Assembly: GCA_043812455.1 (NCBI GenBank)
Contig: JBDRMB010000019.1
Coordinates: forward strand, 1-39,595
Origin: JABHQR01 sp043812455
GTDB lineage: Archaea > Nanobdellota > Nanobdellia > Woesearchaeales > GW2011-AR9
Reading direction: 5' to 3'
Length of the DNA: 39,595 nt
The translations under genes were made by a program, and so were the position numbers. Below the pieces are notes generated by a model. It had not been told where the DNA came from. It saw nothing but the letters and a program-made list of their open reading frames with translations, and ran no database searches. Each line of letters begins with the position of its first letter. Position 1 is the stretch's first letter. Of the stretch, positions 6,292 to 13,843 are shown in pieces.

Positions 6292-7641
6292 TTACTTTTT
6301 AATTGTGATACTTTTAACATTACTTGCCTTCTCTTCAACAACAAAAGAGTGGACTAAATAATCGTTAAGGTATATTTCACAAAATTTATCTTCAATATAA
6401 ATCTCTAATTTTACTTTATCTTTAACTGTTTTTATTAATTGAATTGGTAAAGTTCGTAAATCATTCACACGATTGTCAAAATCAAAATCTCGTAATGCTA
6501 GTCCTTCTTTGGTTTGATCAAAGAAAATCTTTCTTCGATATTCTGGATTTTCAGTGTTTACAGTAATTTCAAATCTTAAAGGCAAATTATTAACCGATTT
6601 TATTCTTTCATCGTTGTTAAGATCTTTAATAGTTCGAGAATTACTTATTGTTTTGAAATCATTATCAAATTCAGGATGTTTTTTCAGGAACATAAAATTA
6701 TTTTTAATTTCAACAATTTTTGGTGGGGCAAGGCAAGTAAACATTTTTCCTTTAAATTTGTCACGTAACCAGTAATAAAATAGTTTTTTACCTTTGAAAT
6801 CAATTATTCTTTCAGCATAGCAGTAGTGTGGAGTGATAATATTATGTTCAGGTTCTTGGTACGGTCCAAACAATTTATCACTAACTGCAAAAGAAACACT
6901 ATACTCGTTTTCATAAGTTCCGTAAACTAAATAGTACCTTTTCTTACCATTTAATCCTAATTTGTACAAATGTGGAGTTTCAATTTCCCAATATCTGTTC
7001 GGAGAAAACAGAGGTGCCATGGTTTGCCAATGAAGTTTATCTTTAGATTTCAGTAATGCTACGCAACCACTATGTTCAAAAGCTTTATTTTTATCTTTGG
7101 CAACTAAAAGGCAATAATATTGGTCTTCAACTTTGAAAACTTCTGGATCACGCCAGCAGAACCTGTGGAAATCTGAGGGATAATAATATTTTCCAGTATG
7201 TTGATTCGTAATTATTGGCTTTGTTGTAGTTTTGCTAGCACCATCTACATTGTTTTGTTCAATCTCTCTCCAATTAATTAAATCTTCAGATTCAAATATA
7301 CCTACTTGTTGAGAACTGTGATGATAACCGTCTAACCGTTTAACTGCAGAGTAAAAAAGATAATAAACTATTTTTCCATTTTGACCTTTTTCAGGATAAA
7401 TTTGTTGTGCCCATAAACTTCCATTGTTCCATTCATTACGAGGCAAATTTAATCTCTCCAAATCTTGCCAATGTATGCCATCTTCAGAAACTGCTAAACT
7501 ATAATTGTTACCTTTTTCTAACTCCCCCCCAGTTTTACTTTTTTTCTTTTCGATAAAGATACAATACAATTTGCCATCTTTCTCAATCATATCAAAATCT
7601 CCTAACTTTTTATTTCTGGGAGCAAAGAACAATTTTTTCAT
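6292..7641 (-). CDS. GH32-like (beta-fructosidase superfamily) glycoside hydrolase
   Basis: 449 residues from the ATG at 7641. A longer start at 7695 is unlikely, because TATA 7664-7671 (minus strand) lies 23-30 nt before 7641. The N-terminal part is a five-bladed propeller with the three GH32/68 acidic blocks: GDFDM at 14-18 (nucleophile region, usually NDPN), WRDPEVF at 163-169 (RDP block) and ETPHLY at 221-226 (acid/base Glu221). The C-terminal 110 residues form a GH32-type beta-sandwich (LEIYIEDKFCEIYLND). No signal peptide is seen, so it may act in the cytosol. Such enzymes cleave fructose-containing or related sugars; the weak nucleophile block leaves the substrate open. The stop codon touches a MITE. 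Confidence 0.75.
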   Translation of the reverse strand: MKKLFFAPRNKKLGDFDMIEKDGKLYCIFIEKKKSKTGGELEKGNNYSLAVSEDGIHWQDLERLNLPRNEWNNGSLWAQQIYPEKGQNGKIVYYLFYSAVKRLDGYHHSSQQVGIFESEDLINWREIEQNNVDGASKTTTKPIITNQHTGKYYYPSDFHRFCWRDPEVFKVEDQYYCLLVAKDKNKAFEHSGCVALLKSKDKLHWQTMAPLFSPNRYWEIETPHLYKLGLNGKKRYYLVYGTYENEYSVSFAVSDKLFGPYQEPEHNIITPHYCYAERIIDFKGKKLFYYWLRDKFKGKMFTCLAPPKIVEIKNNFMFLKKHPEFDNDFKTISNSRTIKDLNNDERIKSVNNLPLRFEITVNTENPEYRRKIFFDQTKEGLALRDFDFDNRVNDLRTLPIQLIKTVKDKVKLEIYIEDKFCEIYLNDYLVHSFVVEEKASNVKSITIKK

Positions 7642-7731
7642 AAATCTAACTAAGTACCAATCGTATAAAAATGTAACTACAATTTTTATGCTCAAGTTTT
7701 ATATAATTTAAGTACTTCGTTTATTTCTGGA

Positions 7732-7980
7732 ATGGATAAAGATATTTTAAGCAGATTAGATAATCATTTTGAATCTTTAGAAGGGAGAATACAAGCAGGT
7801 GTAAGAATGCTCGGACTTTATGAACAAAAATCTGCTGATGAAAAGCGAATAACTGATTTGAAATTAAAACTTGATATACATGTGGAAGATTTGGAAAGGT
7901 TTTACCAAGCATTTCCAGAGATTCAAAGCGAAGAAAGAGATTCTAGAATTACCAGTTACAAAGTTTATAAAATTCCTTAA
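7732..7980 (+). CDS. Small charged helical protein, unknown
   Basis: 82 residues, soluble, mostly helical with heptad-like Leu spacing between about 5 and 60; no Cys. No family is recognised. A TATA box TTTATATAAT (7697-7706) lies 26-35 nt before the ATG and backs onto the TATA box of the divergent glycosidase (7664-7671). This gives a compact two-way promoter and supports it as a real gene. Confidence 0.6.
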   Translation: MDKDILSRLDNHFESLEGRIQAGVRMLGLYEQKSADEKRITDLKLKLDIHVEDLERFYQAFPEIQSEERDSRITSYKVYKIP

Positions 7981-8075
7981 GAGGTTTTCAATAATTTTTC
8001 ACATACTTATATCTTTCTGATTATATAATATTTATTTAAGAAAAGTTTATATTTCTGGCTCCAAACTAGTATGAT

Positions 8076-8534
8076 ATGGGATTAAATAAACAAATTCTTC
8101 GTATCGTCCTGTTTGGTTTGAGTGGCTTACTTATCTTTTTAATCTTAGTAGGTATATCTAATGTTTTAATCCCAATCATTGACAACAGTTTTTATACCGT
8201 AAATGTAGAATTTATGAACCAAAATTTATGGATTGTAATTACTTTTACCATTTTGTTCATTGCTGGTGATGTATTTAGTATCTTAAAATTTCCATTTAAC
8301 ATACCTTATCCATTATTTAATGGTGTAGCAGCAATAATGTTAACAGCATTATTTGTAAATGCGTTCTCTTGGGTATGGGAAATGATATTTTTTGACTTGT
8401 TATCAATAAACCTTTCTGTAATCTGGGTTTATGTCCTTGTTTTTGTTCTAGTACTAGCAGTAGGATATTATAATATTTTCAAAGCAGTTTACAAGAAAAG
8501 AAAAGTTAGGAAGTATAAAGTTAATAATAAGTAA
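8076..8534 (+). CDS. Four-helix membrane protein, unknown
   Basis: 152 residues with four hydrophobic segments (about 9-33, 48-68, 84-103, 113-137) and a Lys/Arg-rich C-terminal tail that should be cytosolic. No known domain is recognised. The TATA box GTTTATATTT (8046-8055) fits a leaderless start at the ATG at 8076; an ATG at 8071 is out of frame. Confidence 0.65.
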   Translation: MGLNKQILRIVLFGLSGLLIFLILVGISNVLIPIIDNSFYTVNVEFMNQNLWIVITFTILFIAGDVFSILKFPFNIPYPLFNGVAAIMLTALFVNAFSWVWEMIFFDLLSINLSVIWVYVLVFVLVLAVGYYNIFKAVYKKRKVRKYKVNNK

Positions 8535-8593
8535 GTTTCAAAAGTTCTAAATAGGGAAAGATTAATAAATAATTATTTTGCCTGCTCAAAATT

Positions 8594-8830
8594 ATGGTTG
8601 ATTTGAGTGATTATGATGTTCCTGTTCGTAAAATATTTTATGACGGTGTGGCAGGAAATTTTAGAAAATGTGATTGTCATTATGGTGATGTCCCTTTTCC
8701 AAGAACTCAAGATATGATTAAACTTTATGCAATTACTCCTAGTGAACTAGAAATGATTATTGAAAGAGCAAAAAAAGGTGAAGAAGTAAAATCTCCAAAC
8801 CTTAGACAACTTTCTTTTAACTTCAAATGA
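8594..8830 (+). CDS. Small soluble protein with a CDCH motif, unknown
   Basis: 78 residues, no membrane segment. RKCDCHYGD near 24-32 could bind a metal or an iron-sulfur centre together with a partner, but only two Cys are present. The C-terminal half looks helical (SELEMIIERAKKGEE). TTAATAAATAA at about 8561-8571 is a likely TATA box. The neighbour is a ZIP transporter 40 nt downstream, with its own TATA, so a shared role in metal handling is only a guess. Confidence 0.6.
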   Translation: MVDLSDYDVPVRKIFYDGVAGNFRKCDCHYGDVPFPRTQDMIKLYAITPSELEMIIERAKKGEEVKSPNLRQLSFNFK

Positions 8831-8869
8831 TTAAAAAGGTTTAAATATGCAAACCTAATTTTGATAATT

Positions 8870-9628
8870 ATGATTTCAGCAGCATTTTATACTATCATTA
8901 GTGTTCTCGCAGTATCATTAGTTTCTATTATTGGAGTTATATTCATTTTCTTGAAGAAACAATCTCTAAAAAAAATTTTACTGTTCTTGGTAAGCTTATC
9001 AGCAGGATCTTTGTTTGGTGGTGCATTTTTACATATCTTACCAGAAGTTGTAGAAGAGCAGGGGTTTACTTTAACAATCTCATTATCAGTTCTGGGCGGA
9101 ATAATGCTATTTTTTCTTATTGAAAAAGTTATCCACTGGCGTCATTGCCATATCCCAACTTCAGACGATCATCCACATCATTTAGCTCCAATGAACTTGA
9201 TTGGTGACGGTGTCCATAACTTTGTTGATGGACTAATCATAGCTGCTGCTTATCTAGTTGATGTGCATGTTGGGATTGCAACAACTTTGGCAGTACTTTT
9301 ACACGAAGTTCCGCAAGAAATTGGAGATTTTGGAGTTCTGTTACATGCCGGTCTATCAAAAGCTAAAGCCTTGTTTTATAATTTCTTATCTGCTCTGACA
9401 GCGCTGGTAGGAGCAATCATTGGTTTGATTATTGGCTCCGGTTCAGAGATGTTTACTCTTTTGATCTTACCTTTTGCAGCAGGTGGATTCTTGTACATTG
9501 CTGGTTCAGACCTTATTCCTGAACTGCACAAAGAATGTAAACCAAAAGATATTGCCTTACATTTTGGAGCAATGTTGTTAGGAATAGGTTTAATGGTAGC
9601 ACTAAAATTCTTAGAATTTGGTGTTTAG
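8870..9628 (+). CDS. ZIP family divalent metal transporter
   Basis: 252 residues and eight predicted helices. The metal path motifs are intact: HNFVDGL in helix 4 and HEVPQEIGD in helix 5, the H-N-x-x-D and H-E-x-P-x-E-x-x-D signatures of ZIP proteins. A His-rich loop (HWRHCHIP and DDHPHH) lies between helices 3 and 4. It imports Zn2+, Fe2+ or similar ions. The start at 8870 is preferred over a TTG at 8861, because TATA TTTAAATATG (8840-8849) lies about 26 nt before it. Confidence 0.92.
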   Translation: MISAAFYTIISVLAVSLVSIIGVIFIFLKKQSLKKILLFLVSLSAGSLFGGAFLHILPEVVEEQGFTLTISLSVLGGIMLFFLIEKVIHWRHCHIPTSDDHPHHLAPMNLIGDGVHNFVDGLIIAAAYLVDVHVGIATTLAVLLHEVPQEIGDFGVLLHAGLSKAKALFYNFLSALTALVGAIIGLIIGSGSEMFTLLILPFAAGGFLYIAGSDLIPELHKECKPKDIALHFGAMLLGIGLMVALKFLEFGV

Positions 9629-9744
9629 AACAATTAATGAATATTTTTTAACTAACAATTACTTAAAACATGAATAAAAAACTAATCATTTCTTGGTTAA
9701 TTTATGATCAATTTGTTTACTTCTTAACTTATTTACTTTCTCGT

Positions 9745-10095
9745 TTACCTATTTTCTACAACAGTGATAACCGTTTGTGCTATCCTTAGAATCATGATTG
9801 CTGCCAGACCCCAAGCGAAAGGTAACCAGATTGGAATATTAAGAATTGATGGATTGGCATAAGTCCATACTCCAAAAGATGCTGCAATTATTTCTGCTGT
9901 TGGACCAATAACAAATCCAGCTATATAATATACATAATCATACTTCTTGTGCCAGAACATGTTACCAATAATGTATAATGCTAACAGAGTTAATGCTATC
10001 AACCAATTTTTATTCCAGAAACTTACTATGAAAACAACTGTTAGCACAAATATAATGGATTCTAATAACAGTTCTTCACCTACACCTTTTTTCAT
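9745..10095 (-). CDS. Conserved four-helix membrane protein, unknown
   Basis: 116 residues with four membrane segments. A conserved-looking stretch runs G-P-T-A-E-I-I-A-A-S-F-G-V-W-T-Y, then IPIWLPFAWG; the buried Glu and the W-x-Y and P-x-x-W pattern resemble membrane enzymes of the DUF2878/CruF kind, but I cannot assign it. TATA at about 10119-10130 (minus strand) fits a leaderless start. Confidence 0.6.
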   Translation of the reverse strand: MKKGVGEELLLESIIFVLTVVFIVSFWNKNWLIALTLLALYIIGNMFWHKKYDYVYYIAGFVIGPTAEIIAASFGVWTYANPSILNIPIWLPFAWGLAAIMILRIAQTVITVVENR

Positions 10096-10135
10096 GTTTG
10101 GAAGGATTATTTTCTAATTTATATATTTTTGCTTA

Positions 10136-10333
10136 TTATTTCTTCATCATTTTTTTCTTTGTTACTGAACTAGCTATAAATGCTGCTAAGAACCCAACTC
10201 CTAATCCAATAAGAGTACCTGCAGCAGTATGACCTAGTGCCATTCCAGCTCCAATACCAATAAACAAACCTGCCAGAACTAATAATGGAACACTACTATG
10301 AACTTTGTGCAACTCTTTTTTCATCACATGCAT
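10136..10333 (-). CDS. Glycine-zipper small membrane protein
   Basis: 65 residues. After a charged N-terminus come two helices with repeated small residues (GLFIGIGAGMALG, GTLIGLGVGFLAAF), then a Lys/Met tail. Glycine zippers allow tight helix packing and membrane oligomers. The start is set at 10333, because GAGGTG (10340-10345, minus strand) lies 6 nt before it; the in-frame codon at 10357 lies upstream of that site. Confidence 0.65.
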   Translation of the reverse strand: MHVMKKELHKVHSSVPLLVLAGLFIGIGAGMALGHTAAGTLIGLGVGFLAAFIASSVTKKKMMKK

Positions 10334-10384
10334 CACAATCACCTCTAGCTTAAACAAATGATTAATATTATTTAAAGGCTTCTA

Positions 10385-10455
10385 ACAGGTTGGCTCTGTA
10401 GAATTGTTATTTTTGCATCTTCTGGCCAGAGCTTAAATACAATTATTCTACATTA
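10385..10455. other. Intergenic block with nested inverted repeats
   Basis: Between two divergent small membrane protein genes. GTAGAAT (10398-10404) pairs with ATTCTAC (10445-10451), GCTCTG (10393-10398) pairs with CAGAGC (10427-10432), and TCTGGCCAGA (10421-10430) is a perfect palindrome. Both genes have their TATA boxes outside the block. It may be an operator, a relic, or an RNA. Confidence 0.35.
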
Positions 10456-10545
10456 ATTTATGCATATTCTAAATTAGTTTGTACATATAATTGTTCCAAA
10501 AGATATATATAACTAAATATTGTTTTAAGTGTAGAGGTGATTTTT

Positions 10546-10929
10546 ATGACATTAGGAACTTTAGAAATAATTTCTTTAATTGTGATTATCTTGGTTTTCT
10601 TGAAACTAATAATGCTTCTGATAGCACCAAAAGCGTGGTTTAAACCTGCTGAAAAGATGTTTAAGAATGTTATGTTAGCGCAGATTGTATGTTTGATCCT
10701 AGCTGGAATATTATTCTATTTCTTATATACTGCCGGAGTTACCGTAGTACAGATTTTAGCAATAATGCTGTTAATGTCTATGCTTTTAGGTGCAGGTTTG
10801 GCTCCATATGTTACAAAAATGATTAAAGAAATGAACCCAAAAGAAATTTTAAAATCCCATTTGAACTGGTTATTGGCCTTGGTTTGGTTAGCTTTGTTAA
10901 TCTGGGGAGTTAAAGAAATTTTCTTTTGA
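10546..10929 (+). CDS. Four-helix membrane protein, unknown
   Basis: 127 residues with four hydrophobic segments (about 4-25, 42-62, 66-87, 105-121) and short basic loops (KAWFKPAEKMFK, TKMIKEMNPKE). No family recognised. The ATG at 10546 follows GAGGTGAT by about 5 nt; the GTG at 10537 is part of that site. TATA GATATATATAAC at about 10502-10513 gives a short leader. Confidence 0.65.
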   Translation: MTLGTLEIISLIVIILVFLKLIMLLIAPKAWFKPAEKMFKNVMLAQIVCLILAGILFYFLYTAGVTVVQILAIMLLMSMLLGAGLAPYVTKMIKEMNPKEILKSHLNWLLALVWLALLIWGVKEIFF

Positions 10930-10973
10930 TTTTTTTCTTTTCAGTAATAAATAAAATAATAAAGGTGATACAA

Positions 10974-11468
10974 ATGAAAAAAATATTGATGCTGTTAGTT
11001 ATAATTTGTTTAGTGTTACCACTGGCTTTTGCGCAAGGAAATTCCCCTGAAACCACTGGTGTAGATAATTCCATGAGAGAAGAAAATAGTCCCGACATTG
11101 AACAAGGACCACCTGAAGGTGCAGGTAATGATATGGTTATTATGCCAGGTCAAAATAATGGGACTCCTGCTGGGTTGGAGATGGCCATGTCAAAAGTTCA
11201 AAACGAAAATGCTTTACAACAATTGCAGGTAAATATGAACCAATTTCAAGAGAGATATCAAGAAAGATTACAAAACATGGAAGGTTTAGAAATAACTGAT
11301 GTTGATGAAGAAACTGGTGAAATAACATTAAAAGCTAGGGAACAAGTAAAATATCTTGGTTTTATCAATGGTAAAGCAACTAAACATTTTGAAGTTAAAA
11401 ATGACGGTGAAATCATAGAAAAACAGCCTTGGTACAGATTCATGTACATTGAAAATAAAGAAGAATAA
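10974..11468 (+). CDS. Secreted acidic/amphipathic protein, unknown
   Basis: 164 residues with a classic signal peptide (MKKILMLLVI..., cleavage after AFA, before QGN). The mature part begins with a Gly/Glu/Pro-rich linker, then a Gln-rich helix near 85-110 (MNQFQERYQERLQNMEG), and ends with a small beta-like domain (ITLKAREQVKYLGFINGK). There is no lipobox. The ATG is set by AAAGGTGAT just upstream. No family recognised; probably a cell-surface protein. Confidence 0.65.
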   Translation: MKKILMLLVIICLVLPLAFAQGNSPETTGVDNSMREENSPDIEQGPPEGAGNDMVIMPGQNNGTPAGLEMAMSKVQNENALQQLQVNMNQFQERYQERLQNMEGLEITDVDEETGEITLKAREQVKYLGFINGKATKHFEVKNDGEIIEKQPWYRFMYIENKEE

Positions 11469-11469
11469 A

Positions 11470-11490
11470 TATTTTTTTCTTTTTTTTTAA
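11470..11490 (+). terminator. Poly-T terminator
   Basis: Two T-runs (7 and 8-9 bases) start within a few bases of the stop codon of the secreted protein gene, the usual archaeal intrinsic terminator. Confidence 0.6.
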
Positions 11491-11506
11491 ATAATAAAAA
11501 ATAAAA

Positions 11507-11692
11507 TTATTTTCTATAATATCCTACGACCCATCCAATTGCAAGTATTATCAGCACAATTGGCCACCATGGAATATTTGCGGTTATTACATTTAAAGAA
11601 TTCAATAACCACAAGATACCCACAACCAGCAATATTATTGGTACAGTAGGAAAACCTTTTCTTAAATTCCAACAGTCACACTTCTTTGCCAT
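11507..11692 (-). CDS. LiaI/DUF5668-like two-helix membrane protein with CDC N-terminus
   Basis: 61 residues: MAKKCDCWNL at the N-terminus, then two helices with the G-I-L-W-L-L-N-S-L, then WWP, then LIILAIGW pattern of the LiaI/LiaF N-terminal (DUF5668) type. The start at 11692 has GAGGGT 6 nt upstream. Two further proteins in the window share this plan (17530-17730 and 24566-24868), each with Cys near the N-terminus. Confidence 0.65.
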   Translation of the reverse strand: MAKKCDCWNLRKGFPTVPIILLVVGILWLLNSLNVITANIPWWPIVLIILAIGWVVGYYRK

Positions 11693-11750
11693 ATGTTTAC
11701 CCTCTTTTTGTTTTGTAAACATTCAGAAAATTTCTTCTTTTCTAATGTGT

Positions 11751-12011
11751 TTACTTCTTTTTGATCTTCTTATCTTTGCTTTTTATTACAATGTAATAAA
11801 TGAGTGCCCCAATTACTCCAGCAAAAGCTAAAACTAAGATCCAGATTACTTTTTCGTCTTCTTTCTTAAACTTTCTTTGTGCAGCATCTACGATCATCAT
11901 GATCCAGAAAACCATCATTCCTAAGAATACAGCAAAGAAAAGTAACATACCTATTATTGAAATAAGTATTGATCCAAGGCTGAAAATTAAATATAATATT
12001 TCTTCGATCAT
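11751..12011 (-). CDS. PLDc_N-type small membrane protein
   Basis: 86 residues, two to three helices, ending in a very basic tail. FWIMMIVDAAQRKFKKEDEKVIWILVLAFAGVIGALIYYIV fits the short phospholipase D N-terminal (PLDc_N) module, which also occurs as a free-standing small protein of unknown role. It lies downstream of the MITE copy at 12056-12136, which is inserted just before its promoter region. Confidence 0.75.
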   Translation of the reverse strand: MIEEILYLIFSLGSILISIIGMLLFFAVFLGMMVFWIMMIVDAAQRKFKKEDEKVIWILVLAFAGVIGALIYYIVIKSKDKKIKKK

Positions 12012-12055
12012 AAACTTAGGTAAATGTTTAGATTAATAAGTTTTTTGTTTGGAAA

Positions 12056-12136
12056 GGCGGTGTTCGGAATAACACGATTTTGTATACTGACGCCAAAGTG
12101 CCCAGCATACAAATGTTTTCTATTCTGAACATAGCT
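12056..12136. mobile_element. MITE-like palindromic element, copy 2 (81 bp), with 9-bp target duplication
   Basis: The first 42 bases after the leading G match copy 1 (6171-6212) at 39 positions, in the same orientation. The right arm (CAGCATACAAA ... CTGAACATAGCT) is the inverted partner of the left (AGCTATGTTCAG against GGCGGTGTTCGG). The centre found in copy 1 (about 41 bp) is missing. Flanks are GTTTGGAAA (12047-12055) and GTTTGAAAA (12137-12145), 8 of 9 identical, consistent with an older target duplication. It lies 7 nt after the stop codon of the decarboxylase. Confidence 0.75.
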
Positions 12137-12151
12137 GTTTGAAAACTAAGA

Positions 12152-13303
12152 TCACATTTCTTCTAAAATATAAACTTTCAGCGGTGGAAAACCGTTAAAA
12201 CCGATAGAACTTACTTGATAAGTATAAGCACCAGCAGTAAGAAAATATATCTTTGAACCTTCTCTTATGCTTGAAGATAATTTATACATTCCTTTCTCAT
12301 ATAATATATCGTGACTATCACATGTCGGGCCAGCAATTATAAATTCAGATAAGTGTTTAGATTTTTTGTCAGTTACAATCTGATATCTCAGAGATTCGTT
12401 TATACATTCGTCAAGTCCTTGATAAATCCCAGCGTCAATATAAAGCCATTCATAGGGTAATGATTCAGATTTTTTAGAAATTAAGACCACCTCTGTTACT
12501 ATTATTCCTGCTGTCCCAGCCATGTACCTACCTGGCTCAATTATTATTTTAGGCAGATTGGCACCAAAATGTGTTTTAAGGTATGACTTTATTCTTTTAC
12601 AATAAAATCTTAAGTTAGGGGTTGGAGTTAAATATTCTGAAGGTAAACCTCCTCCCAGATTGATCATTTTAAGGTCAATATCATTTTTCTTTAGCATATC
12701 AAAGATATATTTGCACTGTGCCAAGGACTGATCCCACTGTTCAACATCACGCTGTTGTGAACCAACATGGAACGAAAGACCGTAAGGGTTTAATTTCATT
12801 TTTTTTGCTTCTTTTGCAAGATTAATTATTATATCTGGATGAGCACCAAACTTTCTTGATAAATCCCAATCAGCACCAGTACCATCTACAGCTAACCTGA
12901 AAAAGACGTTTGAACCAGGTGCATATCTAGCGATTTTCTTTAAATCTGAAATTGAGTCAGACACAAAAAGCCTAACGCCTTTTTTGTAAAAGAAAGCAAT
13001 ATCATCATGTTTTTTAATAGTATTACCAAAACTAATCTTTTTAGGAGAAACACCTAGTTTTAATAGTTCTTTGAATTCAAAGATTGTTGCGACATCAAAA
13101 TTTGATCCTTTCTTATCTAACAGAGAAAGAATTGATGGATGGGGGTTTGCTTTGATTGCATAATAAATGTCTGCAAAAGGCATTCCTTTCTGCAAAGCAT
13201 TATAATTGTTTTCAACTTCTTTCAGGCTTAAAACTAAAAACGGTGTTTCTTTATTTTTTGAGAATTTCTTTACTTTCTTAAAAAATTGATTATCAGTTAC
13301 CAT
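12152..13303 (-). CDS. PLP-dependent ornithine/lysine/arginine-type decarboxylase (alanine racemase fold)
   Basis: 383 residues of the fold III decarboxylase family (ODC, LDC, DapDC relatives). The PLP lysine K51 is in YYAIKANPHP, the phosphate loop in NLGGGLP, EPGRYM follows near 256-261, and the active-site Cys328 in GPTCDSHD. The absence of a long N-terminal domain fits the short ODC/LDC group rather than biosynthetic SpeA. It would make a diamine such as putrescine or cadaverine. The start at 13303 has AAGAGG 6 nt before it; TATA 13337-13347 gives a short leader. An agmatine-deiminase-like enzyme lies far away at 34914. Substrate choice cannot be read. Confidence 0.85.
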   Translation of the reverse strand: MVTDNQFFKKVKKFSKNKETPFLVLSLKEVENNYNALQKGMPFADIYYAIKANPHPSILSLLDKKGSNFDVATIFEFKELLKLGVSPKKISFGNTIKKHDDIAFFYKKGVRLFVSDSISDLKKIARYAPGSNVFFRLAVDGTGADWDLSRKFGAHPDIIINLAKEAKKMKLNPYGLSFHVGSQQRDVEQWDQSLAQCKYIFDMLKKNDIDLKMINLGGGLPSEYLTPTPNLRFYCKRIKSYLKTHFGANLPKIIIEPGRYMAGTAGIIVTEVVLISKKSESLPYEWLYIDAGIYQGLDECINESLRYQIVTDKKSKHLSEFIIAGPTCDSHDILYEKGMYKLSSSIREGSKIYFLTAGAYTYQVSSIGFNGFPPLKVYILEEM

Positions 13304-13604
13304 AAACATCCTCTTTTTTAGATTTTTAAACAATAATCATATAAAAATTCTTTGGTCAATATGATATAATTTAAGTAGAATAAAAGTAAATTGGTATATA
13401 AAAACTTGCTTTTTTGCTTGATTCTTAATTTTGAGATAATTCATAATCTAATGAAAAAAAATAGAAGGATTTAAAAAGGGGGAATTATCTATAGGGGGTA
13501 TCAGAACTTTTTGACTATTTGTCTGTTGAAATTTTTTATTTAACAAATTTGTTGGGCTGTTTCTGAAAATCAAAAATTAATAAAACGAGAAGGTAAAAAA
13601 TAAA
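13304..13604. other. Divergent intergenic region between decarboxylase and cold-shock genes
   Basis: About 300 bp. The decarboxylase TATA is at 13337-13347 (minus strand). A long AT-rich stretch follows, with a G-run (13478-13498: GGGGG twice). On the plus strand, TTTTTTATTTA (13532-13541 region) can serve as TATA for the cold-shock gene with a leader of roughly 40 nt; the perfect 12-bp palindrome AACAAATTTGTT (13542-13553) lies just after it. AGAAGGT about 10 nt before the ATG is a weak ribosome site. No gene is seen. Confidence 0.45.
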
Positions 13605-13796
13605 ATGAATGGTACAGTAAAATTTTTTAATGAAGGAAAAGGATTCGGATTTATTGCTGGTGAAGACGGTAATGAGTATTTCGTACATCAATCAGCATTA
13701 GGAGAAGGCGTTAGATTACGTGAAAATGATTCAGTTACATTTGACGTAGAAGAAGGCGACCGAGGTCCAAAAGCAGTTAATGTTCAAAAGCAATAA
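13605..13796 (+). CDS. Cold-shock domain protein, CspA family
   Basis: 63 residues, one cold-shock domain: NGTVKFFNEGKGFGFI (RNP1 region), YFVHQSAL (RNP2 region, F-V-H), then GPKAVNV at the end. It binds single-stranded RNA or DNA and melts structure at low temperature. Csp proteins are common in bacteria and found in only some archaea, so the gene may be acquired. It is convergent with a DEAD-box RNA helicase, another typical cold-response factor. Confidence 0.93.
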   Translation: MNGTVKFFNEGKGFGFIAGEDGNEYFVHQSALGEGVRLRENDSVTFDVEEGDRGPKAVNVQKQ

Positions 13797-13813
13797 GATT
13801 TAATTCTTATTGT

Positions 13814-13838
13814 CTTATTTTTTTTAATTTTTTTTTTC
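13814..13838. terminator. Poly-T region between convergent genes
   Basis: T-runs of 8 (13818-13825) and 10 (13828-13837) bases follow the cold-shock gene, ending just before the helicase stop codon. They should end plus-strand transcripts. Confidence 0.6.
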
Positions 13839-13843
13839 CTTAA

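Noticed and set aside
7642..7695. Longer N-terminus of the GH32-like protein
   Set aside because: The extra 18 residues would be encoded across the TATA box at 7664-7671, which is placed correctly for a start at 7641.
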